Shown here: positions 22,619-33,059 of the stretch, in pieces
Position numbering within the stretch: position 1 is the first letter of the stretch
How the letters are laid out: each line of letters opens with the position of its first letter
NCBI RefSeq assembly: GCF_007565055.1
Contig: NC_044560.1
Location: forward strand, 46,675,530 to 46,739,529
Origin: Rhinopithecus roxellana
Taxonomy: Eukaryota; Chordata; Mammalia; Primates; Cercopithecidae
Direction: 5' to 3'
Length of the DNA: 64,000 bases
Made by a program: the position numbers and the translations under genes
Notes under the pieces: generated by a model
The model's database searches: none
What the model was told of the DNA's origin: nothing
The model's input: only the letters and a program-made list of their open reading frames with translations

Positions 22619-24208
22619 CTAAAGCACATCATTTTCCAGTAATTCTCTCAAGGTGGGCATATGTGAAACATAATCTCTAAACTCTTCAACATCAAGAAAT
22701 ACCTTTGTTTTACCCCTAAAATCAAATGCCATTTTGGCTGGATATAGGATTCTAGGATTAAAGCCTTTTGCCAGCAGAACTTTAAAGACATTGCTCCATT
22801 TACTTCTAGCATCCAGTGTGTCCAGTGATAGGTCTGCCGTCAACCTGATTCTTGTTCCTTGGTAGGTTATTTCTCTTCTCTCTCTAGAAGCCCTTATTAT
22901 TTTCTCTTTATCATTAGAATTCCAAAATTTTACCAAGATGTGTCTAGGAGTCAGTCTCTTTTCATCAATCTTACTAGGCACTCGGCAAGCACTGACAATC
23001 TCAAGACTTGAACCTTTCTTTAGTTCTGCAAAGTTTTCATCAATTATTTCCTTAATTATGTCCTCTGCCCCATTCTCATTGTTCTCTTTTTCTGGAATTC
23101 CTATCAAACGAATATTGCAACTTCTGGATCTATCCTCTAAATCTCTTTGCCTTTCTTTACTAATCATCTGTTTGGTCATTTGCACTGTATCCTTAGAGAA
23201 TTCTTCAATTTGATCTTCTAGACTGTCTATTCTTTCTTCAAGTATGTCCATTCTGCTACTTAGATCATCTACTGAATTTTTAATTTCCAAGACATCCGGA
23301 TGGGAACTTTTCAGATTTCCAATCTCCTCTTTTATCTCTCTGATGCTATTAATCACACTACTTCTCAAGTTTTCTTCTGTTTCCTGTGTTAAGTCTGCTT
23401 CTTTGGATGTTAGTTCTTCTGTGTGCAGAGTTCTGTGTTTCTTTTCTTCTGTTTTCTTGAGTTTGGTAACTCCTGTTGAAATACTCAAATTTGTATGTGA
23501 ATGCTTTTTATGCTCATCATAACCTATCTCTAGTGACTCTGAGGGAGAGGCCAAACATAAGGTCAGACAGGGTGTGCCAGTTCCTTGACTTGTGGGCACA
23601 GCTGTTTCCTCTTCCTTCTGGGTTTTGTGTACCGCCTGGTGTTTCACCAACTTTTTCTTCCCAGAGTCCCCAACCAAATAACTAAAGGGAATTTCTTTTT
23701 GTCTACATGAGACTTTTTTCTCAGGCAGGGAGGTAGTCTTTACCTTTACTATTTCAGAGTCCTTTCCTTCCTCTTTCTCCTCTGGCTCAGAATCCTCTAT
23801 GGAGTCAATGAAAATAGTTTCCATGCCATCACTGATTATCTCAACTTCATGCTTTGCATCTACCAAAGTATGACCCTGAAAGGTTGAGTCCTGTTCTGAA
23901 GTCTGTTCCTCCTCCTCCTCTAACCCTGAGGCCTCTTCTTCTTCCTCCTCCATCCCTGAGGCCTCTTCCTCCTCCTCCATCCCTGAGGCCTCTTCCTCTT
24001 CCTCCAGCCCTGAGGTATCTTCTGCATCATCCTCCATCCCTGAGGCCTCTTCATCCAGCTCCTCTAGCTCAGAAAACTCTTCCTCTTGAGCCTCTAAGTT
24101 GTTCATCTCCTCTGGCTTAGCAACTTTCACTTCTTTAAGAAATAGAAAGCTCAATCCATCACTGGTCATTTCTCCACCTCCATGCTTTGAGTCTATTAGG
24201 GTTTTACC
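22619..24208 (-). CDS. L1TD1: L1TD1, last coding exon (residues 338-866, with stop)
   Basis: This exon completes L1TD1. A pyrimidine-bearing acceptor ends in TTTAG at 24210-24209, and the first codons GGT AAA ACC CTA read in frame with the preceding exon. In order it encodes an acidic tract of EASG(M/L)EEEEE-type repeats at residues about 391-438, a basic linker, a coiled coil at about 600-690, an RRM-like domain starting RSCNIRLIGIPE at about residue 699, and an ORF1p C-terminal domain at about 780-866 that includes RLTADLSLDTLDARSKWSNV. This is the order of L1 ORF1p (coiled coil, RRM, CTD). No stop or frameshift interrupts it. The total of 866 residues is one more than the human protein as I recall it. 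The ATG at 24169 is internal and not a gene start. Confidence 0.95.
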   Translation of the reverse strand, partial: GKTLIDSKHGGGEMTSDGLSFLFLKEVKVAKPEEMNNLEAQEEEFSELEELDEEASGMEDDAEDTSGLEEEEEASGMEEEEEASGMEEEEEEASGLEEEEEQTSEQDSTFQGHTLVDAKHEVEIISDGMETIFIDSIEDSEPEEKEEGKDSEIVKVKTTSLPEKKVSCRQKEIPFSYLVGDSGKKKLVKHQAVHKTQKEEETAVPTSQGTGTPCLTLCLASPSESLEIGYDEHKKHSHTNLSISTGVTKLKKTEEKKHRTLHTEELTSKEADLTQETEENLRSSVINSIREIKEEIGNLKSSHPDVLEIKNSVDDLSSRMDILEERIDSLEDQIEEFSKDTVQMTKQMISKERQRDLEDRSRSCNIRLIGIPEKENNENGAEDIIKEIIDENFAELKKGSSLEIVSACRVPSKIDEKRLTPRHILVKFWNSNDKEKIIRASRERREITYQGTRIRLTADLSLDTLDARSKWSNVFKVLLAKGFNPRILYPAKMAFDFRGKTKVFLDVEEFRDYVSHMPTLRELLENDVL

Positions 24209-24515
24209 CTAAAGTTAAACAAAGAAAAAGAAGAGTTATTTACTTAAATCATTTATTTTGAAGAATTAAAACTTCAATTCACTAATTTTAATATGGCTTC
24301 CATTCTGACAATGGGAACATATCTGAAAAACTGCTTAAATATTAATTGTTCTTGAAGGCCTAGGTCCCTAAACAAGTGAAATTTCCCTACGATCATCTCA
24401 AGATATTTGTCATTTCTTATGTAATCTCGGAACAAATTATATGAGGTCATAATGTCTACTTTCTTCCTTCTAGATCCCACAACATTTACTGCTGTGTATG
24501 TGACTGATTCTCAGT

Positions 24516-24713
24516 AATTCCTCAGCCTCCCGAGTAGCTGGGACTACAGGCGCCCACCAGCACATCTGGCTAGTTTTTTGTATTTTTTTAGTGGAGACGG
24601 GGTTTCACCGTGTTAGCCAGGATGGTCTTGATCTCCTGACCTCATGATCCGCCCGTCTCGGCCTCCCAAAGTGCTGAGATTACAGGCTTGAGCCACCGTG
24701 CCAGGCCAGCCTT
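24516..24713 (-). repeat. AluY, truncated at tail side
   Basis: Monkey-type variants, in the L1TD1 intron. Confidence 0.88.
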
Positions 24714-25195
24714 ATGACTTTAAAGATAAGCAGGCTTTGGTTAGGAATACAACAGGCTCAGTTCAAAACTATTCAAACCCTGGCCCAATTGCCACATTTG
24801 CTACTAGTGCCTCACTTTTCCTTATAAAGCAGGGTCTAATGACAGCACCACCCCAGGATTGTTGTAATATAAAGTAAGCAAGGTACTGAGCTTCTGATGA
24901 TGTCTGCAATATAAATGTTGGCTCCTAATGTTCCTTGAAGCCCTTAGTCTGCCATTGAGCTTTTCAGTCTTCCCAAACCCACCAGGACAGGTTAGGTGCC
25001 TCATCTGTGTAAACACTGGAAGCAGCTAATTTCTGGAATTAAATACTGATTTTTAAATAATTTGTTGATTCAAGTGTACCTTCTCCTTCTGGATTCTCAC
25101 TTTGCAGAGGTTACACTTGGAAATGTGGGAAAGGCAGAGGAGAAGCGTTCATTTGGAAACATGTAAAAAATATTGGCTTATAAATCTAGACCTTG

Positions 25196-25494
25196 GCTGG
25201 GCATGGTGGCTCACACCTGCAATTCCAGCACTTTGGGAGGTCAAGGCATGTAGACTGCTTGAGCCCAGGAGTTTGAGACCAGTATGGCCAACGTGGCAAA
25301 ACCTTGTCTCTACAAAAGTACAAAAATTAGCTGGGCGTGGTGGTGCATGCATGTGGTCCCAGCTATCGGGAGGCTGGAGTAGGAGGATCACTTGAGCCTG
25401 GGAGGTGGAGGGTGCAGTGAACCCAGATTGAGCCACTGCACCCCCACCAGGGAAATAGAGCAAGACTTTATCTCCCAAAAAAAAAAAAAAAAAG
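25196..25494 (+). repeat. Alu, old type, in L1TD1 intron
   Basis: AluJ-like left arm. Its tail meets the RPL36 copy. Confidence 0.9.
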
Positions 25495-25892
25495 CACTTT
25501 CCAGCACAGCAGCCATTGGAGAACAGCAGCCACAGCTCTGTGTGACCCCAAGGCTTTGGGCCTCAGCAAGGGCAACAAGGTGATCAAGAACATGAGCAAA
25601 AGCCCAGGCACAGCCGCTGCTCCAGGCATCTGACCAAACACACCAAGTTAGTGTGGGACATGATCTGAGAGGTGTGTTGCTTCGCCACGTAGGAGCATCA
25701 CACCATCCATGGTGTGATGGTGAGGGCCTGATGAAAGAGGCCCTCAAGTTCATCAAGAAAAGGCTGAGGTCACACATCCACACCAAGAGGGAGAGGAGCT
25801 GAGCACCATCTTGGCCACCATGATTAAACCAGCTGCCAAGAAGGACTGAGGCCCCCTTTCCCCTCGGCATGTAATAAAACTTTCACAGAAAA
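25495..25892 (+). pseudogene. RPL36: RPL36 processed pseudogene
   Basis: An intronless copy of ribosomal protein L36 mRNA. Recognisable stretches are LSKGNKVIKN near the start, a diverged basic region with stops, and ALKFIKK...KREREELS...AAKKD at the end. It is followed by a short 3' UTR with AATAAA (25873) and a poly(A) remnant at 25889-25897. In-frame stops and frameshifts make it nonfunctional. It lies in the L1TD1 intron in the opposite orientation, directly after an Alu A-tail. I did not find clear target duplications. Confidence 0.85.
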
Positions 25893-25965
25893 AAAAAGTA
25901 CCCTTTAAATCATTACTTTTATTATGCTTTTACTTTTAAGGAATCATTTTTCTTTGATTTATCTG

Positions 25966-26259
25966 GCCAGGCGCAGTGGCTCACACCTGTAATCCCAGCA
26001 CATCGGGTGGCCAACGTGGGTGAATCACCTGAGGTCGGGAGTTTGAGACCAGCCTGACCAAGATGGAGAAACCCGTCTCTACTGAAAATACAAAATTATC
26101 TGGGCATGGTGGCACAAGCCTGTAATCCCAGCTACTTGGGAGGCTGAGACAGGAGAATCACTTGAACCTGGGAGGTGGGTTTGTGGTGAGCTGAGATCAG
26201 GCCATTGCACTCCCGCCTGGCCAACAAGAGCAAAACTCCATCTCAAGAAAAAAAAATTT
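25966..26259 (+). repeat. Alu in L1TD1 intron
   Basis: Flanked by TTTGATTTATC on both sides. Confidence 0.92.
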
Positions 26260-26332
26260 GATTTATCCTTCAAAATAACCGTCCCAACTATTACATTTAT
26301 ACAACACAAGCTTTATCTATTTGTATGCTTAC

Positions 26333-27343
26333 CCTTTTTTCTTGAGTTCCGTATCCTCTTCCTCCTCCACTTATTTCTTCCTTTTGTGGGAGTACATCTT
26401 TCAGTAATTCTTTTATAGAAGATTTTTGGCTGGCAAATTTTCTAAGGCTTTGCAGATCTGAAAATGTCTTTATTTCACCATCACATTTAAATGCCAATTT
26501 AACTTCGCACAGAAATTTAGGTTCAAAATCATGTTCTCTCAGAATGTTGAAGACATCACTCCATTGCTTACTAATATTCAGCGTTGCTGATGAAAGGTTG
26601 GCAGCCAGGGTAAGTACTGCTCCTTCATCCATCAACACTTTTTCTTCTCTGGAGGCTTTTAAAATGTCTTTATTCTCGAATTTCTGAAATTTTCTTTCCT
26701 CTCTCATGTCTTTGACAAATTCATCCTCTCCATCCTTCCTACTCTCTCCTTCTGTAATGTCTAAATGGACATTGTGATTTCCATGTCTGTCATCTACATT
26801 GCATAAAGTTTCTTCCATACTTCCCAGGACTTCGTAACTTTGTGATTCATTCTGGGGTAATGTCTTACCTTCCTTACTATTGTATTCATCAGCGATATCT
26901 AATTTACCGCTCAGCTCATTTACTTCTTTGACTTTAAAGGTTAAATTTTCAATATCATCACCTACTTTAGAGTTTTCTCCTTCCGTTTTCCCTAGCATCC
27001 CTGTTTTTTGTAATGCTAAATTGATTATTTGTTGAAACTCTGTCCTACTACTGGAGTTCTCTGAATTCTTTACCTCAGGTATTGTAGTTTCTCCTCCTAA
27101 AATTGCCTTTAGGTCACTTTTAAGAGTTTCCCTCATCTCCTCAAACATCAGGTCTTGAATTTCCATTAAGACCTTAAACTTATTCATAACAATTGCTGAT
27201 ACGTCCTTGCACTTTAAATCTAATACTGGAGCTATGTCCTTTTCAGTTTCTGTTAACTGCTTTTTTTTCATATAGGTGATATTTTCCTGTTTCTTTGCAA
27301 GTCTAGCAAATTTTGATTGTACACTAGTAGATACATCAGACAT
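26333..27343 (-). CDS. L1TD1: L1TD1, first coding exon (residues 1-337)
   Basis: This exon encodes the N-terminal 337 residues of L1TD1, an RNA-binding protein derived from LINE-1 ORF1p and active in germ and pluripotent cells. The ATG at 27343 begins MSDVSTSVQ, the N terminus I know for L1TD1, and has A at -3. Residues 1-230 are charged and mostly of low complexity. Residues about 233-321 (SREEK... to ELLKDVLPQ) resemble the C-terminal domain of L1 ORF1p, including an NLSSATLNISKQWSDVFNIL stretch. The exon ends in AAAAGG followed by GTAAGC, so the donor is at 26332-26331. Codon 337 is complete, giving a phase 0 intron. If the intron is retained, the frame runs 11 more codons and stops at 26297. 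Assignment to L1TD1 is near certain. Only the untranslated exons are unclear. Confidence 0.95.
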
Positions 27344-27451
27344 TGTGGATATGTTGTCAAGACTGGATTCTGTTTTTAATTCCTGCAGAATGATTTTGTT
27401 CTTACAGGTCGGCTAGACTTCAGAAATTAAAAAATCTTAAAATACGTCAAT
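27344..27451 (-). other. L1TD1: Predicted 5' untranslated part of the first L1TD1 coding exon
   Basis: On the minus strand a pyrimidine tract (TTTTTATTTCTTTGTATTTCAG) ends at 27452, a strong acceptor 108 nt before the ATG. A weaker alternative is TTCTGCAG ending at 27383. The boundary is predicted from splice-site appearance only. Confidence 0.55.
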
Positions 27452-27956
27452 CTGAAATACAAAGAAATAAAAAATTACTTACTGAAGAATTCTCTTGAGA
27501 AACTTTGTAAGAATATGAGCTTAGTTAAGAAAACTATGCTGGGTGCACTCCATAATAAATTAATAAAAGGTTCACTAACAAAATGGGTATCTGTAAACTA
27601 AGACCAGAAAAAAATTAGAATTCAAAATTTATAGATTAGCATGAAAACTCCCTTTACATAAAGATTTGAAAGCAATAAATTAACCAAAGAGCAGACAACT
27701 ACGAATGAAGCTGTCTGATTTGCCATACTATTAGCTTTGTTGTCTAGGTTCTCTATAATGAGTAGATTAATTACAAGAAAATAGATGTTATTCTTTAAAA
27801 AATCAACATATGTATCATACCAAATCATCCAAGTCTCAGCTAACTTGAATGGAATCTTACAGAAAATTGAGAAACAGGTGTCCCTTTTGAATTGCAGAGA
27901 TTATTAAGACTTTTTCTGAAAACTAGTTATCAAGCCAATTCAAAATGACTTTCTTG
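27452..27956 (-). other. L1TD1 5' intron, Alu-free part
   Basis: AT-rich. On the minus strand TTCA|GTAAGTAA at about 27484 is a strong donor-like site only about 30 bases before the predicted acceptor, too close to define an intron with it. Confidence 0.45.
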
Positions 27957-28443
27957 GCCAGGCATGGTGGCTCACGGGTGTAATCTCAGCACTTTTTTTT
28001 TTTTTTGAGACGGAGTCTCGCTCTATCGCCCAGGCTGGAGTGCAGTGGCCGGATCTCAGCTCACTGCAAGCTCCGCCTCCCGGGTTTATGCCCTTCTCCT
28101 GTCTCAGCCTCCCGGGTAGCTGGGACTACAGGCGCCCGCCACCTCGCCCGGCTAGTTTTTTGTATTTTTTAGTAGAGACGGGGTTTCACAGTGTTAGCCA
28201 GGATGGTCTCGATCTCCTGACCTCGTGATCCGCCCGTCTCTGCCTCCCAAAGTGCTGGGATTACAGGCTTGAGCCACCGCGCCCGGCCATCCCAGCACTT
28301 TTATAGAGGCTGAGGTGGATCACTTGGCCCAAGGAGTTCAAGACCAGCCTGGGCAACATAGGGAGACCTGTCTTTACAAAAAATATAAAACTTAGCTGGG
28401 TATAGTGACACACGCCTGTGGTCCCAACTACTTCAAAGGCTCA
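27957..28443 (+). repeat. Alu split by nested reverse AluY
   Basis: First 38 bases and the rest lie either side of 27994-28287. Confidence 0.88.
27994..28287 (-). repeat. Young AluY nested in Alu
   Basis: Target duplication ATC(T/C)CAGCACTT. Confidence 0.94.
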
Positions 28444-28552
28444 AGAGTTTCACCATGTTGGCCAGCCTGGCCTCAAACTCCTGACCTCGTGATCCGCCTC
28501 CCTTGGCCTCCCACAGTGCTGGGATTAAAAGCGTGAGCCACCGTGCCCAGCC
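28444..28552 (-). repeat. Alu fragment
   Basis: Distal part of a reverse Alu joined to the truncated forward one. Confidence 0.85.
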
Positions 28553-28589
28553 AAGAATATTGTTTTTTAGAGTACAGGGCAATCTAGAA

Positions 28590-28845
28590 AGGCTTCCTTG
28601 GTGAAGGCAGGTAAATCACTTAGCTTATGAGATTGAGACCTGCCTAGATAACATGGTGAAACTCTGTCTCTACAAAAATATAAAAAAATTAGCCTGGTGT
28701 GGTGGTGTGCACCTGTAGTCCCAGCAGTAACTGAGGCTGAGGTAAGAGGATCACTTGAGCCTGAGGGGGGCAGAGGATGCAGTGAGCTGATATTGCTCCA
28801 CTGCACTCCAGCCTGGGTGACAGTGTGAGACCCTGTCCCCTCCGC
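28590..28845 (+). repeat. Alu, diverged, 5' truncated
   Basis: Old-type. Confidence 0.75.
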
Positions 28846-28932
28846 TGCAAACTAAGAATCATATAAGCAGCTAAAATGTCATTCATGTCAGGGCAAAAGA
28901 TATATGCTGAGCACCCAACCAAGAATTTCAAG

Positions 28933-29057
28933 CAGGGCATGGTGTCACACTTGTAATCCTAGCACTCTGGGAGGTTGAGGTAGAGTGATTACTTGAGCCC
29001 AGAAGTTCAACAACAGCCTGGGCAACATAGTGAGACTGCGTTTCTAAAAAATAATTT
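28933..29057 (+). repeat. Alu left-monomer type
   Basis: Single arm with a short tail. Confidence 0.75.
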
Positions 29058-29600
29058 CAGAAATTTTTCATTGCAATAAAAACTGAACCAGGAAAAATAA
29101 TAGCATAAAATTAAAAGATAAATTAAATTTTAAAACTTCTATGTTTAATGTTTAAATACTAAAGGTTAAAGTTATTTAAATTTTAAAATGACCAATCAAA
29201 CTAATGGAGAAACTTAAAATACTAAATCAAAATGATAATTACCTATCAAAACTTGGGGAATGTAGCTGAAGTGGTGCTTTGAGGAAAATGCATCGACTTA
29301 AAATGTTAGAATTTTCTAGAAAAGAATAAAAATTAAAGTTAAATTACCAGATTCAGGGCAAAATCTAACCAAGAAACCAAGAGATGTGCACAAATCAAAG
29401 AAATGAAAAACAGAAATTTATAGAGAATTAACAAAACCAAAATACAAATAAGGAACACTATGAACAAAAAGGGGGCACAACTACAGATAAAGCATGGTTG
29501 AAAAATGGGAGCACCATTCAACTTTCATAATTAAATCAGAAAATTTAGAAGCGACTATTACCATAGTTGTGCCCAAACTCTTCCAGAGAATAGCGAAAAA
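29058..29600 (+). mobile_element. Ancient L1-like ORF2 fragment
   Basis: A-rich sense sequence with GTGCTTTGAGGAAAATGCAT and AAATGAAAAACAGAAATTTA resembles the ORF2 interior of old L1. Highly diverged, no open frame. Confidence 0.6.
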
Positions 29601-30217
29601 AGGTCAGGCACAGCGGCTCATATCTAGAATCCCAGCACTTTGGGAGGCCAAGGCAGGTGGATCACCTGAAGTCAGGACTTCGAGACCAGCCTGGCCGACA
29701 TGGCAAAACCTCATCTCTACTAAAAATACAAAAATTAGCAGAGGCTAGGCGCGGTGGCTTACGCCTGTAATCCCAACACTCTGGGAGGCTGAAGCAGGCA
29801 GATCACAAGGTCAGAAGACAGAGACCATCCTGGCTAATATGGTAAAATCCCATCTTTACTAAAAATATAAACAAAAAATTAGCTGGGCGTGGTGGCGGGC
29901 ACCTGTAGTCCCAGCTACTTGGGAGGCTGAGGCAGGAGAATGGCTTGAACCCGGGAGGCAGAGCTTGCAGTGAGCCTAGGTCACGCCACTCCATTCTGGC
30001 CTGAGGGTCAGAGTGAGACTCCATCTCAAACAAAAACAAAAACAAAAACAAAAACAAAAATTAGCCGGACTTGGTGGCATGTACCTGTAGTCCCAGCTAC
30101 TCAGGAGGCTGAGGCATAAGAACTGCTTGAACCCGGGAGGTGGAGGTTGCAGTGAGCCAAGATAAGATCATGCCACCGTACTATGTGACAGAGTGAGACC
30201 CTGTCTCAAAAAAAAGA
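29601..30217 (+). repeat. Alu split by a nested AluY
   Basis: Left arm ends at 29742, right arm resumes at 30057. Confidence 0.9.
29743..30056 (+). repeat. AluY nested in Alu
   Basis: CAAAAATTAGC on both sides. (CAAAAA)n tail. Confidence 0.92.
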
Positions 30218-30517
30218 GAATAGAATGATAGTTACCAGAGGCTGGGCAGGGTAGTAGGTGGATGGGTGCAGGGAATAGGGATGGTTAATGGGTACAATAA
30301 TGATCTAGTATTTGCTAGCACAACAAGGTACCTACACTCAACAATAGCTTATTGTATACGTAGAGTATAATTGGAATGTTTTTAACAAGAAGAAATGATA
30401 AATGCTTGAGGTGGTGGATAGGATACCCCCAATTACCCTGATGTGATTATTACACATTGCATGTCTATATGAAAATAAATAAATACATCTACTATGTAAC
30501 CATAAAAATTTAAAACA
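30218..30517 (+). mobile_element. Probable old L1 3' UTR fragment
   Basis: GATAGTTACCAGAGGCTGGG, then TTAATGGGTACAATAATG and an A-rich end, resembles L1M 3' UTR sequence. No gene seen. Confidence 0.45.
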
Positions 30518-30650
30518 GGCCAAGTGCAGTGGCTCACACCTGTAATCCCAGCACTTTGGGTGGCCGAGGTAATTGCTTGAGCCCAGGTGTTTGAGACCAG
30601 CCTCAGCAATATAGTGAGACCTCATCTCTAGTTTTTAAAAAAAAAAAAAT
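30518..30650 (+). repeat. Alu left-monomer type
   Basis: One arm, A13 tail. Confidence 0.78.
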
Positions 30651-30653
30651 TAT

Positions 30654-30957
30654 GCCAGGTGAGGTGGCTCATGCCTGTAATCCCAGCACTTTGGGAGGCT
30701 GAGGTGGGCGGATCACCTGAGGTCAGGAGTTCGTGACTAGCCTGGCCAACACGGTGAAACCCCATCTCTACTAAAAATACAAATTTAGCTGAGCGTGGTG
30801 GTGGGTTCCTATAGACCCAGCTGCTTGGGAAGCTGAGGCACGGGACTCAGTTGAAGCCAGGAGGTGGAGGTTGCAGTGAGCTGAGATTGTGCGGTTGCAC
30901 TCCAGCCTGTGTGACAAGAGCAAGAGACCAAGACACTGTCTCAAAAAAAAAAAAAAA
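30654..30957 (+). repeat. Alu in tandem
   Basis: Full length. Confidence 0.9.
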
Positions 30958-31281
30958 TATTCAACTCAGGATGTGGAAGTTGCAATGAGCCCAGATCATG
31001 CCTCTGGGCTACAGAGTGAGCCTCTGTCTCAAAAACAATAAAAAAAAAATTATAAATGAACAGCTAAAAAAAAGAAGAAAAAGCATGATAGTTATAAAAA
31101 ATTGTTTTAAAAACATGGCACTTATCACAAAATAACTTCCAAAATATGAGCAACAGGAGGTAAGGGGGACAAATGTATACAGAAAATCTTGATTACACCA
31201 GAGAAAAGGTTAAAAGAAGAAACACGTAAATGATTACTAAAAAAGAGAAGGAATCAATATTAGTCACACACTTAATCCCCC
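30958..31281. other. Unassigned sequence
   Basis: Contains a short Alu right-end scrap at about 30960-31045, then AT-rich sequence. Confidence 0.4.
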
Positions 31282-31568
31282 TTTTTTTTGAGATGAATTT
31301 TCACTCTTGTTGCCCAGGCTGGAGTGCAATGGCGTGATCTTGGCTCACCATAACCTCCGCCTCCCAGGTTCAAGATTCTCCTGCCTCAGCCTCCCGAGTA
31401 GCTGGGATTACAGGCATGCGCCACCACGCCCGGCTAATTTTGTACTTTTAGTAGAGACGAGGTTTCTCCATGTTGGTTAGGCTGGTCTCAAACTCCCAAC
31501 CTCAGGTGATCCGCCCACCTAGGCCTCCCAAAGTGCTGGGATTACAGGTGTGAGCCACCTCACCCAGC
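31282..31568 (-). repeat. Alu
   Basis: Full length. Confidence 0.9.
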
Positions 31569-32071
31569 CTCATCCTCTTAATTAAGTAAATTTAAAAAAC
31601 CAAGCACCAGTAGTATCTGAATCTAATCAAGGACTGAGAAAGCAACCGAGTAGCCCACAGGACAGGTCTGTAGGAACTTATACAGGACTTCAACAGGAAT
31701 AAAGGGGCCCACTCTCATTCAGGAGACTAAGGGAATTCACTAGATGCAGTGTATGCTCCCCCTATTTTGGATCTCTATTTGAACGAATCAACTGTAAAAT
31801 GCAGGGAGTATTGAATATGGACTGATTATTAAATGATATTGAGGAATATATATTTTATTAACTGTAACAATACTGTATTTAGTTAAGAAAGTGTCCTTAT
31901 TTTATAAAAACTACATACTGAAGTTTTTACAGGTGAAATGGTATGATGTCTGGGATTTACTTTAAAACACAGCAAACAAATAAGAAAAAAGGGAGATTAA
32001 GCAAATGGGGAAAAATATTTGTTTTTGAATCTGGATGATGAGTACTTTCACTGATGTTTGAAAATGCTACT
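31569..32071. other. Unassigned non-Alu sequence
   Basis: Nothing recognised. Confidence 0.4.
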
Positions 32072-32357
32072 GGCCGGGCGTGGTGGCTCACGCCTGTAAT
32101 CCCAGCACTTTGGGAGGCCAAGGTGGGTGGAACACGAGGTCGGGAGATCGAGACCATCCTGGCTAACATGGTGAAACTCCATCTTCACTAAAAAAATACA
32201 AAAATTAGCTCGGTGTGGTGGCGGGCGCCTGTAGTCCCAGCTACTTGGGAGGCTGAGGCAGGAGAATGGCATGAACCTGGGAGGTGGAGCTTGCAGTGAG
32301 CTGAGATCCGGCCACTGCACTCCAGCCTGGGCGACAGAGCCAAAAAAAAAAAAAAAA
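32072..32357 (+). repeat. AluY-like
   Basis: End of the right arm lost before the tail. GAAAATGCT flanks it. Confidence 0.9.
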
Positions 32358-32379
32358 CCAGAAAATGCTCCAATGTTGT

Positions 32380-32443
32380 TTTTTTTTTTTTGACGCAGGG
32401 TCTCACTCGCTGAGGTTGGAGTGCAGTGGCACCAGGCCTGGCC
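32380..32443 (-). repeat. Alu with almost all of the interior deleted
   Basis: Tail and first 45 bases join directly to CAGGCCTGGCC. Confidence 0.75.
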
Positions 32444-32654
32444 TGATAATGCTTCTAATTTTTTTTTCAAACTGGAAATCCTTAAGGAAAACCACTGAGC
32501 TCTCCCTGGTGAAACAGACTTCTACTTGACTTGCCAAGATGAAACAGAAAGCTGAAAACAAGGGTAAACTTCTACAGGCACATGCAGACAAATTCTTTTG
32601 ATAACAATTGTGCCTTTATTGTGTCCAATAAATGCTACAATAAGTGAACTTGAG

Positions 32655-32969
32655 GCCGGTTGCGGTGGCTTATGCCTGTAATCCCAACACTTTGGGAGGT
32701 TGAGGAAGGCAGATCACCTGAGGTCAGGAGTTCCAGACCAGCCTGGCCAACATGGTGACTAGCCTGGCCAACACGGTGAAACCCTGTCTCTACTAAGAAT
32801 ACAAAAATCAGCTGGGCATGATGGCGGGTGTCTGTAATCCCAGCTACTCCAGAGGCTGAGACAGGAGAATCACTTGACCCTGGGAGGTGGAGGTTGAATT
32901 AAGGTTAACGCCACTGCACTACAGCCTAGGCAACAGGGCGAGCAAGACTCCATCTCAAAAAAAAACTAA
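32655..32969 (+). repeat. Alu with internal duplication
   Basis: AGCCTGGCCAACAYGGTGA is present twice (32741 and 32762). Confidence 0.9.
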
Positions 32970-33059
32970 AGCTAAAACTAAAATAAAATTGATAAACTAA
33001 AACAAATTAGAAAACAATGTCCTTAAAAGAGAAGGATTGAACAAATGATGGTTTATGTA

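Larger units (their letters stand above)
24209..26332 (-). other. L1TD1: L1TD1 intron between the two coding exons
   Basis: A phase 0 intron of 2124 bp with GTAAGC donor and TTTAG acceptor on the minus strand. It contains a partial reverse AluY, two forward Alus, an antisense RPL36 retrocopy and about 790 bp of unassigned sequence (24209-24515 and 24714-25195). Nothing else coding was seen. Confidence 0.85.

Noticed and set aside
23854..24120. Proline- and leucine-rich frame on the + strand
   Set aside because: It is the antisense shadow of the acidic repeat of L1TD1.
24169..24171. ATG as start of a separate 516-residue gene
   Set aside because: Thirteen in-frame codons and a splice acceptor precede it, and the first coding exon joins in phase 0.
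32403..32591. Short cysteine-containing frame on the minus strand
   Set aside because: No recognisable domain, partly Alu-derived, no splice context.
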